Shown: positions 1-11,700 of the stretch, piece by piece
How the letters are laid out: the number at the start of each line of letters is the position of its first letter
How positions within the stretch are numbered: the stretch's first letter is position 1
Assembly: GCA_030144725.1 (NCBI GenBank)
Contig: JASKMD010000003.1
Span: 6,377,480-6,441,479, forward strand
Direction of reading: 5' to 3'
Source: Haematococcus lacustris
Lineage: Eukaryota > Chlorophyta > Chlorophyceae > Chlamydomonadales > Haematococcaceae
Length of the DNA stretch: 64,000 bases
The notes under the pieces: model-generated
What the model was told of the DNA's origin: nothing
The model's database searches: none
Seen by the model: the letters and a program-made list of their open reading frames with translations, nothing else
Made by a program: the position numbers and the translations under genes

Positions 1-796
1 CACAGAAGGCGGAACGAAGGTAAGCCCAGTCAGGTGCGTCGGCATACAAAGCAGCATATGCGTCTTTGACTGAGGGGTACCAGGTGTTGCGGGCGGTGCC
101 AGTCAGAAAAGCAGGCATAGCAGACGCGACATCAAGCCTGTAGCGAGCACAGTGACGTTCTAAGTCGTCACAAAATGCAGAAGCTCTGCGATGAGTAGCA
201 CTGCAAGCATCAGTCCATTTGTCGGGACCTGGTATAGACCTGGCACTCAGCGACAAAGGCATAGGCAGTTCCGAAACAGGAGGGCCCATAGGGACAGCTC
301 GTTCCCTCTGCCCGTTGTTCCCCAGAGATCCATCAGGCAACGCAGACGCATCAGGCCTACCCGCTGGATCTGACCTAGGGCCTGTAGGAGCTCGAGGCCT
401 TACTTGAGTGTTGATGGTGGAGAGCGTCTGCCGCATAGCCTCGTTCTCAGCCACCAGCTGGGCTTGGCGTTGCTCCAGCTCCTCAATGTATTCCAGGTCT
501 CCTCCAGTGTAGGGTCCTGGCGGCACGTCCATCTCGCCTTCCTCGATGCCTTCACCACGAGCATCGCCAAGGCCGTCACCAGGACCATTCTCAGGGGCCA
601 TAGAGCCGCCTGACGGGGTGTTAAACACCGCCTTGAACTTCTCACGCATGGCTGGATTAGCCTGTGCGGCTTCGATGAGCTTGTCCATCATATCGAACGC
701 TGTTTCCAGTGGAGTTGTAACAGGAGGGGCTGTTGTAACACCAGACCCGGCGTTGGAGTTGCCTGGCGGCGTTGGAGTTGGCTCTTTGTCCGTCAT
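1..796 (-). CDS. retrotransposon Gag-like protein, 5' part, cut by window edge
   Basis: An open frame of 265 codons runs leftward from an ATG at 796 to the window edge without a stop. It begins MTDKEPTPTPP, continues with a Pro/Gly-rich acidic stretch and a predicted coiled coil (E-Y-I-E-E-L-E-Q-R-Q-A-Q-L-V), a second Pro-rich linker, then a compact region containing W-T-D-A-C, a C-D-D-L-E-R-H-C helix and L-T-G-T-A-R-N-T-W-Y. The last motif resembles the 'F-L-x-G-x-A-x-x-W' core of Gag (retrotrans_gag) proteins of LTR retroelements. The nucleocapsid, protease and pol parts would lie outside the window. No LTR could be delimited on the visible side. A host gene is possible but less likely given the Gag-like core. 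Confidence 0.6.
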   Translation of the reverse strand, partial: MTDKEPTPTPPGNSNAGSGVTTAPPVTTPLETAFDMMDKLIEAAQANPAMREKFKAVFNTPSGGSMAPENGPGDGLGDARGEGIEEGEMDVPPGPYTGGDLEYIEELEQRQAQLVAENEAMRQTLSTINTQVRPRAPTGPRSDPAGRPDASALPDGSLGNNGQRERAVPMGPPVSELPMPLSLSARSIPGPDKWTDACSATHRRASAFCDDLERHCARYRLDVASAMPAFLTGTARNTWYPSVKDAYAALYADAPDWAYLRSAFC

Positions 797-945
797 GTTG
801 CTGTGTGTACGTCGGTCGGAAACCATCTGTCACGGCGCCAGCCGCTGCCTTTAATCTTACAGAGTGAGCAGCATGTCGTTGTAATAATTAGCGCCACTGC
901 ATTACTACCGCACTCTTCACACAGCAACTGGGCTTGGGTTTAGAA

Positions 946-1020
946 CGGGACCCCCGGGAGTTGAACCCGAATGGTGGGCAGTGTACAGCCCACCAGTGAC
1001 CTCCCCAGTCACTCTGCTAA
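946..1020 (-). other. tRNA-like element (A box and B box) upstream of gag
   Basis: On the minus strand TAGCAGAGTGACTGG (1005-1019) fits a Pol III A box, and GGTTCAACTCC inside a 5-bp T-stem hairpin (954-970) fits a B box. Between them lie a 5-bp D-like hairpin (GTGAC/GTCAC) and a 7-bp hairpin with an 8-base loop. The acceptor 3' strand GGGTCCC (947-953) has no matching 5' strand and there is no CCA. It is therefore a tRNA-derived element or decayed tRNA, not a functional tRNA gene. Confidence 0.5.
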
Positions 1021-1393
1021 AGTGTGGAATACGGACACGCGGACGCGCGCCGTTACACACGCGGTGGAGACAGCCCACTCCATTGCAAAGACAAGCTACA
1101 GACTTAGGGTTACTAAGAGGGAGGGAGGGTAGGGGGGTCGCCTCGTTCTTGACTTGATTGGTGGGAGCAGGCCGCGCCCCAGGCGGTAGCTCCTCCCTTA
1201 ATGCACGCCGGCGAATACCGGAGCTGTCTTCTTCTTCTTCAGTACTGTAGGTACTCACGAGGTACCCCGAGGTACCTACAGTACTGTAGGTGCCTACAGT
1301 ACTGTAGGTGCCTACAGTACTGTAGATACCTACAGTACTGTAATTGGTCTCTCGAGGTACCTCGAGGTACCTACAGTACTGTAGGCACCTACG

Positions 1394-2019
1394 TATAGTA
1401 TAATGTCGGAGGCCAAGCTGTTACGGGAAAATAACGACCGAGACCTCGTCGAAAGTTGCAGTAAACGACGAGGCGTAGCCGAGTCGTTTACGCAGCTTGA
1501 GACGAGGCCGAGGTTGTTATTTGAACGTGAACAGCGCGGGCCGAGACATTATACAGTATCCCTTTACATTACGGGTTGGTTCCGGGCAAGAACGTCTACA
1601 AGATAAGCGCGCAGCATCAAAGCCTCTGCTATGCCCAGCTTTGTCGACGGCCCCTACACTTTTTCAGTAAAACAGCGGTTACGCAGCGGTTACAGTAAAA
1701 CTTCGGCGCTTTTTCAGTAAAAACAGCGGTTAGGCAGCGGTTACAGTAAAGATTCTGCACTTTTTCAGTAAAAATAGCGGTTACGCAGCGGTTACAGTAA
1801 ATGTCTTGCACTTTTCCAGTAAAAACAGCGGTTACGCAGCGGTTACAGTAAAACTCCGCGGAAGCCACGCTGTCTCCGGCATCCTACAGCCACGCACACA
1901 GCCTGCTCAAATATGGGGAGAGCAGCGCAACCCATTCGGAGCGCGAGGTCAAAGAGGTCTCGGAGCTGTTTTTTACGGGAAAAAAAAAATTCTTACTTTC
2001 CCCGTAATGTAAAGGGATA
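1394..2019. mobile_element. composite MITE, copy 1
   Basis: There are two adjoining halves. Half A (1394-1558) starts TATAGTATAATGTCGG and ends CCGAGACATTATACAGTA, an imperfect terminal inverted repeat, with an internal hairpin GTAAACGAC/GTCGTTTAC. Half B (1557-2019) is bounded by a perfect 19-bp inverted repeat, TATCCCTTTACATTACGGG and its complement. Neither half encodes a transposase. Copy 2 lies at 19540-20001, and half A alone recurs at 22458-22610. Confidence 0.8.
1657..1860. repeat. about 51-bp tandem repeat x4 inside MITE half B
   Basis: There are four near-identical units containing CTTTTTCAGTAAAA, AGCGGTTACGCAGCGG and TTACAGTAAA. The paralogous MITE at 19540-20001 carries a single unit, so the array expanded within this copy. 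Confidence 0.85.
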
Positions 2020-2290
2020 TTACTGTAAGTGGTCTCGAGAGGTACCTCGAGGTACCTACACTACTGTAGGTGCCTACAGTACTGTAGGTACGTACAGTAC
2101 TGTAAGTGGTCTCTCGAGGTACCTCGAGGTACCTACAGTACTGTAATTGGCTACAGTACTGTAGGTGTTTACAGTACTGTTCGTGTACTCGCGAGGTACC
2201 CCGACAGTACTGTAGGCACCTACAGTACTGTAGCATGGCCGTATCTCACTAACCGCGCAAAATTACGAATTTTAGTTTCGACCCCCAATC

Positions 2291-2295
2291 TTACA
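2291..2295 (-). terminator. TGTAA polyadenylation signal of the NLR-like gene
   Basis: TGTAA, the usual poly(A) signal of Chlamydomonadales, lies on the minus strand about 195 bases past the stop codon at 2491-2493. The 3' UTR between them shows no other feature. Confidence 0.45.
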
Positions 2296-2490
2296 ATGCC
2301 TTCTTTTGACTGTGTACCAAGTCCAAGGCTCTGATTCTCAATAATGCTGTTACTAATTTGCCTGAGTGATGGGCACTTCTGTTTTGTGCGTTCTTTGTGT
2401 TGCAACCTGTATCAGCTGCACATGGCATTGCTGTTGGGGTCGCTTAGGCACAGTGTCCGCGTTCCCACACGGTGTCAACGCCTTCCCCAC

Positions 2491-2728
2491 TTATACCAAA
2501 ATGCTCAGTTGGTGCACCAGCAGTCTACCATCAGCAGCGAACACCGCGATCCGGTCGTTGGTGATGCTCAAGGTACTTAGTATCGCCTTCTGAGTGAGCA
2601 CCAGAGACCCCAACACTTGCTGGTCATCGCTCCTCATCACCTCCACCAACTCCCCATCTGTAGACTGCGCAACTGCAACTGGTGGTGTGGCATTGCAAGC
2701 CTGAGCCACATCCTCTAGCGGCCACATC
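2491..2728 (-). CDS. NLR exon 30: terminal exon
   Basis: The acceptor TGCAG is followed by M-W-P-L-E-D-V. There is then an insertion-like loop rich in Ala/Asp, and a last blade ([15 protein letters not shown]) ending in TAA at 2491-2493. It supplies the closing strands of the second propeller. Confidence 0.75.
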
Positions 2729-5700
2729 CTGCAAACATGCAAGGGTGTTGAGTCAGCCACCGCATTGATTTCTGACATTACTCAATGGCAAAGATGTTGT
2801 GCCAGCGGCCAAGATGTTGTGCCAGCGGCCAAGCGATCACCGCGACCACTATACACACCTGATGGCATTGGCAGTCGATGATGAGAAAACCCGACCATCC
2901 GAGCTTAAGGCCACCTTTCCTACGGCTGCAACTTTCAGTGTGCTCTTGCAAGTGCCCTGGTCCAAGTCCCACACCCTGCATCGGACATTGCATTTAATGA
3001 GCATTATAAAGGGCATCATGTGTTGTAGCAGTGCACACGACACAGAACCATGGCTAGAATGATAGCACCCTCATGCAACTGGGCCTATGAGGAGCTTGCA
3101 CAACACTTAGCGCCCAAAGGTGGCGGGGGGGTGGACTCTTTCAGGCCTCTCCAAGCGCCACCCTCCCAGGGCTGTCGTCAACGTGGGGAGTCCTCATTGG
3201 CTAAATTGGTCGCCATCCCCAACATGCTACTTCATGTCCACCTCACTTCCTGCCCACTTTCCCTCGGACAGCGAGTGGTTTTCACCCTGCCCGGACTGAT
3301 GCGCACCCCATTACTGCCACTCCGCTTTGATAGGGTGCTGAGACCCTTAGATGGCCCCAAGTAACAAACGCAAGCACCCCGTCTCATCCGCAAAGTGTGC
3401 AGCTGGTAAGCCGCATAGCTTGACGAAAGGCTAGACCCTCGAGAGCTCGCTGACGACACAACGCAGTGTGCATCGCGTGACAATGTGACCCCGCACATCA
3501 AGTTCTGTGTGTGTGCTGTGCTGTCTCGTGTCTGCAGGTGCCAGTGATAACGGGCAGTAACCTCATGATGACGAGGGGCAGGGTGTCGAGGAGATGCGGG
3601 GCTTCAAGTGGTGCCATGAGGTGCCGCCCAACTCCCCTCCCCCAGCCCAAGCCCTCCCTGCCAAGGAGGCCCCTCCCCCTGCCCAAGACCAGCCACCTGC
3701 TTCACCTGACCCAGTGCCACGACCCCAGGCCCCCCCATGGGGCAGGTGGCTGGAACGGGACACCAACGCATGCCTCAGCTTTCAGCACATTGAGGAGCGC
3801 TCCCTGGAGCTGTGCAAATGGGATGACATGGAGGCTCTGCCTGCCCCTGGCAAGAAGTACCATCAGGGCTTGAAGCTGGTCAATGACCAACTGCCCAAGG
3901 GCGGGCAGAGGTTGCACCGGGCTGCAGAGTATTGGCGGGGCATTGATGGCCGGGCCCTTAACAACCAATAGTGCCTAGTGATATAGTTTTGATGGGGTGC
4001 CCAGTGGTATGGTAGGAAATGTGCCACCGGTGTGGGATTTGTGGTCATCAAGGGGTGTGATCAAGGACACTACAGTTGGATTGTAGCTGAGTGAGGTTGC
4101 CCACAGGCAACACCTTGTTCCAGGTTGATCAGGGTAGTTGAGCCTGCCACGGCTGTCGTAGAGGGCTGTGAGAAGGGGCAGCCATGTACTACCACCGCAG
4201 TCACCTTGGACGGGTTGAGCTCCAAGGTGTGGAGGTGCAGCATAAAGGCGTGCCTTGGTGACTGCAAACCCACCTGATTGTCTGGTTCCCTAAACTCGAC
4301 ACCAGAATCTTGCCATCGGGGCTCAGAGCTAGGCTGCTCACACCAATAGCTGCTTCGAGGAGCCAGGGTAAGTTGTACCTTCTGCAAGCAAGCAAGACAT
4401 GACCACCAAGTGCACCAATGTGCGGTTTCCACAGCGGGAGCTGCTAATGATGCGGAAAGTGGCCAGGCAAGACACTCAGACACAAGGAGGCGCAAGCACC
4501 CAAGTGCCACCCTCCTGGGCTGTCATGGAGGGCTGTGAGAAGAGACCGACATACGCAGTTGGAATGATGGAGTCAACTCTAGTTGTGCCTTGGTAGTGCT
4601 CGCACACTCACAGCACAGACCCTGGCTTTATTACACTGCAAGCAATGCCACCAGTCCTCTCAAGCCATGCACGTAGTTGATACGCGATTTGGTTATCCAC
4701 CAAGTACCGCGAACTGCAAGCAAGCAAGACATGACCACCAAGTACACTTACATGCAGTTTACATAACAATATGCATTTGACGGCATGCAGTAACCTTGGT
4801 GATGCCTTGACTTGCCGTCCCAGGGCCATCAGCTTCAGCCAATACATCGGTGCGGATGAGGAGACAACGGTGTGACACAATGTTGTACTATATGATGATA
4901 GACATGTGGCAATCCTGTTACTTGAAAGTAGGGACTCATTTCCAAAAGCACCGTCATATGACGCACAATAGAGATGTCTCATCAAACCACAAATGATATC
5001 AGTCATCATTTTACCCCCAATCAATCCCTCACATCAGGGGTCAGGTTGCAAGTTGCAGCAAAGTCATAGCAGCAGGCGGCGACCATCGGCATACAGCCAC
5101 CCCTGGACCCCGTCCCCTTTGACTGTTAGATGATTACCATACGACCTTTAGATGGTTACTTCTGCCCCCCTGATTGTTGCAACATTGGACCGTACAAGCC
5201 GTCAAGGGTCCTCACAGCACAGTCCTCACACCCCGCTAGCGTCTACCAATGACTGTAGACCGTCCAGCCCTCCTCAGGCTACCTACCCTCCCGGGATTCG
5301 TGGCCTTGTTCACTCCATACCAGTGTTGTTTCGCGATACATATAGCGTCCGATGTGGAAGTGTACATTTCAGAGGGCTTGTTGCTCTATGAATGAGCCCT
5401 CTGCGGACTACGCAATAGCGCATCGCATTATAAAAGCAAACTTTGTACTGCAGCTGCAACTCGGCTGCGAGCCGCAACTCGGCTAAGAGCCGCAACTCGG
5501 CTAAGAGACGCAGTCCAATAGCTCAAGGCCGTGCCCACCGAGGGCATAGCGATGGTGTCTATTTGCAATCCAAGACTTACGGTAACAGCAACAGGTTTCA
5601 GAGCTCCTGGCTTACTGGCGATCGCCCATTTTGGCTCAAGGACCTAGGGTTGGATGGCTCGAACCAATACAGGCGCGCTGCAAACACTACAACAAGAGCT

Positions 5701-8700
5701 TCAACTGCAACCTGCATACAAACTAGACCCATGAGCAGACACTCGCTCATAAGGCCTCTATGGAGTTCTTCAAGAAAATGCAATCCAACAACGTTAGCTA
5801 GTTGATGCTGTCACCATCGTAAGACATCAACGTGATGAGAGGCGCAACATGCTCATGGAGATCAATGCAGTAGCCTTGCCAGGGGAGGGTTCTCATGCTC
5901 ATCATCTAGACCTTCTTTCATCTAGATTTCTCTTGCAGGTCCCTGGAATTGTGACCAAGTCAGCTGTGTGTTGCACCTATTGCGCCTGGGTCGCCCCATG
6001 ACGGATCTAGAAGCCACGCAAGAGCTGTTGACGACCACCAAACACTTAGCTGTGGCCAAGGCGCACTGGAAGGACAATGCTGGATGGCAGATGGATGAGG
6101 CTATTGATGCAGTGTACCAGGGACTAACAATGATCTTCTGAATGCAGCTCATTCCATCTCCATCAGCTTGGACGAGGCCACCACTATGGACAATATGGCT
6201 GTCATGTGTGTGCATGCTTACGTGCTTGTGGACTTCGAGAGGAAGCAAATCTTCCTGGCCCTCAAGGAGGTAAGCTGGCCCAGCCCTGCCCAACCTATCC
6301 TAGCCTAGCTGAAGCCCAGCCATGCTGCCATGACATGCCATGCAGGTGCAAAAGGCATCCAATGCTGACGAGTTGATGCGCACGCTGTAGTCAGTGCTCG
6401 AGGAAGCAAGCCTGCCAGCCTCGGTGCTGCAGCGCAAGCTTGTGGCACTGGACACTGACGGCGCACGCGTCATGATTGGGCCTCACTCAGGCATGGCCAC
6501 GAAGGCAGGCAACAGCTCGCGCCCTTCAGTGCATCATTGCACTGCGCAACCCACCGCGTCAGCCTTGCAGCCTCTGTCATGGTCAAGCACCGCAATGTGC
6601 AACGGCTGACTGGACTTGTGGAAACCATCAATCAACCTTATTGCAAGAGCCCAGCCCGCACCCAGAAGTACAAGCTGCTTTGCCACAGCCTTGGGCTCAA
6701 GGGTCAGCTGATAGGGCGGGCCGCGCCCACCCGGTAGCTGAGCTTGCGTAAGCCCGCAGAGCGGCTGGTGCGTGACATCAGGTCCTTGGTGTCCTGCTTT
6801 GACTCAGCCTCCGCTGGCATCAGAAGCCTCCTCACAGACCTCCCTACACTCTTGGCAGCCTACGGGCTCTTGCTCATCCTTCGCTCACTCAATCGCCCCA
6901 GCCTCCTGTGCCAAAGTCGTGCCATCTTTGTTAAAGACCTTATGCAGGAGGTGGCACTGACGACCGACATCCCCCCAAGAGGGCGCCGGGCTGCTCTAGT
7001 GCCAGCCAGTGACTTCCAGCGGCATGTCGATGGTGCCAAGCAGGAGCTGGCAGCAACAGCAGTTGCTGCGGTACATGACCTACGCAGCCGCTTCCTCCAA
7101 CCAGAGCATGCCGAAGGGCCGGCTATTGTGTACTGTCACTACTGGGACAAGCAGCCTAGCGATGAAGACTTCCTTGAGCGTCAGACCATTGACAAGGCCC
7201 GGCACTGCATGGAAGGGACCCTGGCCAACGACCAACGGGTGCCAGCCTTGTTGGACCAGCACAAGCTATCTGCCCAACAATCAGCTGTTGTGGACGTCAT
7301 GCGCAGCCAAGCTGGGCACCGCATAGAGTTCAGCTCAGCAGCTGCTAACCCAGCCGAGCCGACAACCAAGCTGTGGTAGACAAGCTATGGCAAACAAGCT
7401 GTGGCAGACAACCTAGATGGCCAACGTATCACAAGGGCAGACATTGCAGAGTACGTCAACATGTTTGCACCAACCCAGGACAGACTGACAAGACACTTCG
7501 TAGCTGCATGACTCATGCGCTCGCTGGCTGTGAGTTTACCCAGCTTGACTTGGTGGGATTGCCTCTAGCGGGTTTGCATGAGCTTCTTAGTGCAGGGAAT
7601 GAACAACAGTGTGAGCCAACCTAGCAGCCAACCAGTGATAACTTATTGCAAGCTTGTGACCAAGGAGGCAAGACAGAGGTGATGCAATCCTGCGGCTTGC
7701 ATGCCAGATCTTGCACAGCGCAGCTGCTGTTGCTTGCTGCGGGACAAGTGGAAACTGGCCAGGCAAGACACTCAGACACAAGGAGGCGCAGGCACCCAAG
7801 AGCCACCCTCCTGGGCTGTCATGGAGGGCTGTGAGAAGAGACCGACATACGCAGTTGGAATGATGGAGTCAACTCTAGCTGTGCCTCGGTAAGTGTTTGC
7901 ATACTCACACTACTAACCTTAAACTGCGAGCAGTGACACCAGTACTCATAAGCTCTTTAAGTAGTTCATACTCTTGATGTAAACCACCTGAGGCCCGCGA
8001 ACTGCAAGCAAGCAAGACATGACCACCAAGTACACTTACATGCAGTTTACATAACAATATGCATTTGACGGCATGCAGTAACACTTGGTGATGCCTTGAC
8101 TTGCCGTCCCAGGGCCATCAGCTTCAGCCAATACATCGGTACGGATGAGGAGACAACGGTGTGACACAATGTTGTACTATATGATGATAGACATGTGACA
8201 ATCATGTTACTTGAAAGTAGGGACTCATTTCCAAAAGCACCGTCATATGACGCACAATAGAGGTGTCTCATCAAACCACAAATGATATCAGTCATCATTT
8301 TACCCCCAATCAATCCCTCACATCAGGGGTCAGGTTGCAAGTTGCAGCAAAGTCATAGCAGCAGGCGGCGACCATCGGCATACAGCCACCCCTGGACCCC
8401 GTCCCCTTTGACTGTTAGATGATTACCATACGACCTTTAGATGGTTACTTCTGCCCCCCTGATTGTTGCAGCATTGGACCGTACAAGCCGTCAAGGGTCC
8501 TCACAGCACAGTCCTCACACGCCGCTAGCGTCTACCAATGACTGTAGACCGTCCAGCCCTCCTCAGGCTACCTACCCTCCCGGGATTCGTGGCCTTGTTC
8601 ACTCCATACCAGTGTTGTTTCGCGATATATATAGCGTTCGATGTGAAAGTGTACATTTCAGAGGGCTTGTTGCTCTATGAATGAGCCCTCTGCGGACTAC

Positions 8701-11700
8701 GCAATAGCGCATCGCATTATAAAAGCAAACTTTGTACTGCAGCTGCAACTCGGCTGCGAGCCGCAACTCGGCTAAGAGACGCAGTCCAATAGCTCAAGGC
8801 CGTGCCCACCGAGGGCATAGCGATGGTGTCTATTTGCAATCCAAGACTTACGGTAACAGCAACAGGTTTCAGAGCTCCTGGCTTACTGGCGATCGCCCAT
8901 TTTGGCTCAAGGACCTAGGGTTGGATGGCTCGAACCAATACAGGCGCGCTGCAAACACTACAACAAGAGCTTCAACTGCAACCTGCATACAAACTAGACC
9001 CATGAGCAGACACTCGCTCATAAGGCCTCTATGGAGTTCTTCAAGAAAATGCAATCCAACAACGTTAGCTAGTTGATGCTGTCACCATCGTAGAACATCA
9101 ACGTGATGAGAGGCGCAACATGCTCATGGAGATCAACGCAGTAGCCTTGCCAGGGGAGGGTTCTCATGCTCATCATCTAGACCTTCTTTCATCTAGATTT
9201 CTCTTGCAGGACCCTGGAATTGTGACCAAGTCAGCTGTGTGTTGCACCTATTGCGCCTGGGTCGCCCCATGACGGATCTAGAAGCCACGCAAGAGCTGTT
9301 GACGACCACCAAGCACTTAGCTGTGGCCAAGGCGCACTGGAAGGACAACGCTGGATGGCAGATGGATGAGGCTATTGATGCAGTGTACCAGGGACTAACA
9401 ATGATCTTCTGAATGCAGCTCATTCCATCTCCATCAGCTTGGACGAGGCCACCACTATGGACAATATGGCTGTCATGTGTGTGCATGCTTACGTGCTTGT
9501 GGACTTCGAGAGGAAGCAAATCTTCCTGGCCCTCAAGGAGGTAAGCTGGCCCAGCCCTGCCCAACCTATCCTAGCCTAGCTGAAGCCGAGCCATGCTGCC
9601 ATGACATGCCATGCAGGTGCAAAAGGCATCCAATGCTGACGAGTTGATGCGCACGCTGTAGTCAGTGCTCGAGGAAGCAAGCCTGCCAGCCTCGGTGCTG
9701 CAGCGCAAGCTTGTGGCACTGGACACTGACGGCGCACGCGTCATGATTGGGCCTCACTCAGGCATGGCCACGAAGGCAGGCAACAGCTCGCGCCCTTCAG
9801 TGCATCATTGCACTGCGCAACCCACCGCGTCAGCCTTGCAGCCTCTGTCATGGTCAAGCACCGCAATGTGCAACGGCTGACTGGACTTGTGGAAACCATC
9901 AATCAACCTTATTGCAAGAGCCCAGCCCGCACCCAGAAGTACAAGCTGCTTTGCCACAGCCTTGGGCTCAAGGGTCAGTTGATAGGGTGGGCCGCGCCCA
10001 CCCGGTAGCTGAGCTTGCGTAAGCCCGCAGAGCGGCTGGTGCGTGACATCAGGTCCTTGGTGTTCTGCTTTGACTCAGCCTCCGCTGGCATCAGAAGCCT
10101 CCTCACAGACCTCCCTACACTCTTGGCAGCCTACGGGCTCTTGCTCATCCTTCGCTCACTCAATCGCCCCAGCCTCCTGTGCCAAAGTCGTGCCATCTTT
10201 GTTGAAGACCTTATGCAGGAGGTGGCACTGACGACCGACATTCCCCCAAGAGGGCGCCGGGCTGCTCTAGTGCCAGCCAGTGACTTCCAGCGGCATGTCG
10301 ATGGTGCCAAGCAGGAGCTGGCAGCAACAGCAGTTGCTGCGGTACATGACCTACGCAGCCGCTTCCTCCAACCAGAGCATGCCGAAGGGCCGGCTATTGT
10401 GTACTGTCACTACTGGGACAAGCAGCCTAGCGATGAAGACTTCCTTGAGCGTCAGACCATTGACAAGGCCCGGCACTGCATGGAAGGGACCCTGGCCAAC
10501 GACCAACGGGTGCCAGCCTTGTTGGACCAGCACAAGCTATCTGCCCAACAATCAGCTGTTGTGGACGTCATGCGCAGCCAAGCTGGGCACCGCATAGAGT
10601 TCAGCTCAGCAGCTGCTAACCCAGCCGAGCCGACAATCAAGCTGTGGTAGACAAGCTATGGCAGACAAGCTGTGGCAGACAACCTAGATGGCCAACGTAT
10701 CACAAGGGCAGACATTGCAGAGTACGTCAACATGTTTGCACCAACCCAGGACAGACTGACAAGACACTTCGTAGCTGCATGACTCATGCGCTCGCTGGCT
10801 GTGAGTTTACCCAGCTTGACTTGGTGGGATTGCCTCTAGCGGGTTTGCATGAGCTTCTTAGTGCAGGGAATGAACAACAGTGTGAGCCAACCTAGCAGCC
10901 AACCAGTGATAACTTATTGCAAGCTTGTGACCAAGGAGGCAAGACAGAGGTGATGCAATCCTGCGGCTTGCATGCCAGATCTTGCACAGCGCAGCTGCTG
11001 TTGCTTGCTGCGGGGCAAGTGGAAAGTGGCCAGGCAAGACACTCAGACACAAGGAGGCGCAGGCACCCAAGAGCCACCCTCCTGGGCTGTCATGGAGGGC
11101 TGTGAGAAGAGACCGACATACGCAGTTGGAATGATGGAGTCAACTCTAGCTGTGCCTCGGTAAGTGTTTGCATACTCACACTACTAACCTTAAACTGCGA
11201 GCAGTGACACCAGTACTCATAAGCTCTTTAAGTAGTTCATACTCTTGATGTAAACCACCTGAGGCCCGCGAACTGCAAGCAAGCAAGACATGACCACCAA
11301 GTACACTTACATGCAGTTTACATAACAATATGCATTTGACGGCATGCAGTAACACTTGGTGATGCCTTGACTTGCCGTCCCAGGGCCATCAGCTTCAGCC
11401 AATACATCGGTACGGATGAGGAGACAACGGTGTGACACAATGTTGTACTATATGATGATAGACATGTGACAATCATGTTACTTGAAAGTAGGGACTCATT
11501 TCCAAAAGCACCGTCATATGACGCACAATAGAGGTGTCTCATCAAACCACAAATGATATCAGTCATCGTTTTACCCCCAATCAATCCCTCACATCAGGGG
11601 TCAGGTTGCAAGTTGCAGCAAAGTCATAGCAGCAGGCGGCGACCATCGGCATACAGCCACCCCTGGACCCCGTCCCCTTTGACTGTTAGATGATTACCAT

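Larger units (their letters stand above)
1236..2236. repeat. palindromic satellite array, interrupted by a MITE
   Basis: The stretches 1236-1393 and 2020-2236 are built from the 12-bp perfect palindrome TACAGTACTGTA separated by GGTRCC-type spacers, plus the 16-bp palindrome GGTACCTCGAGGTACC. Every unit is self-complementary. The composite MITE 1394-2019 splits one array into two parts. Confidence 0.85.

Noticed and set aside
946..1020. Functional tRNA gene
   Set aside because: There is no 5' acceptor strand pairing with GGGTCCC, and the anticodon-like hairpin has a 7-bp stem and 8-base loop.
1236..2236. CRISPR-like array
   Set aside because: Spacers are a few bases long, repeats are palindromic and variable, and the DNA is eukaryotic.
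9193..9564. Minus-strand 123-codon ORF repeated at 5922, 9193 and 12482
   Set aside because: It is the antisense shadow of the hAT pseudogene; its conservation only reflects the tandem duplication.
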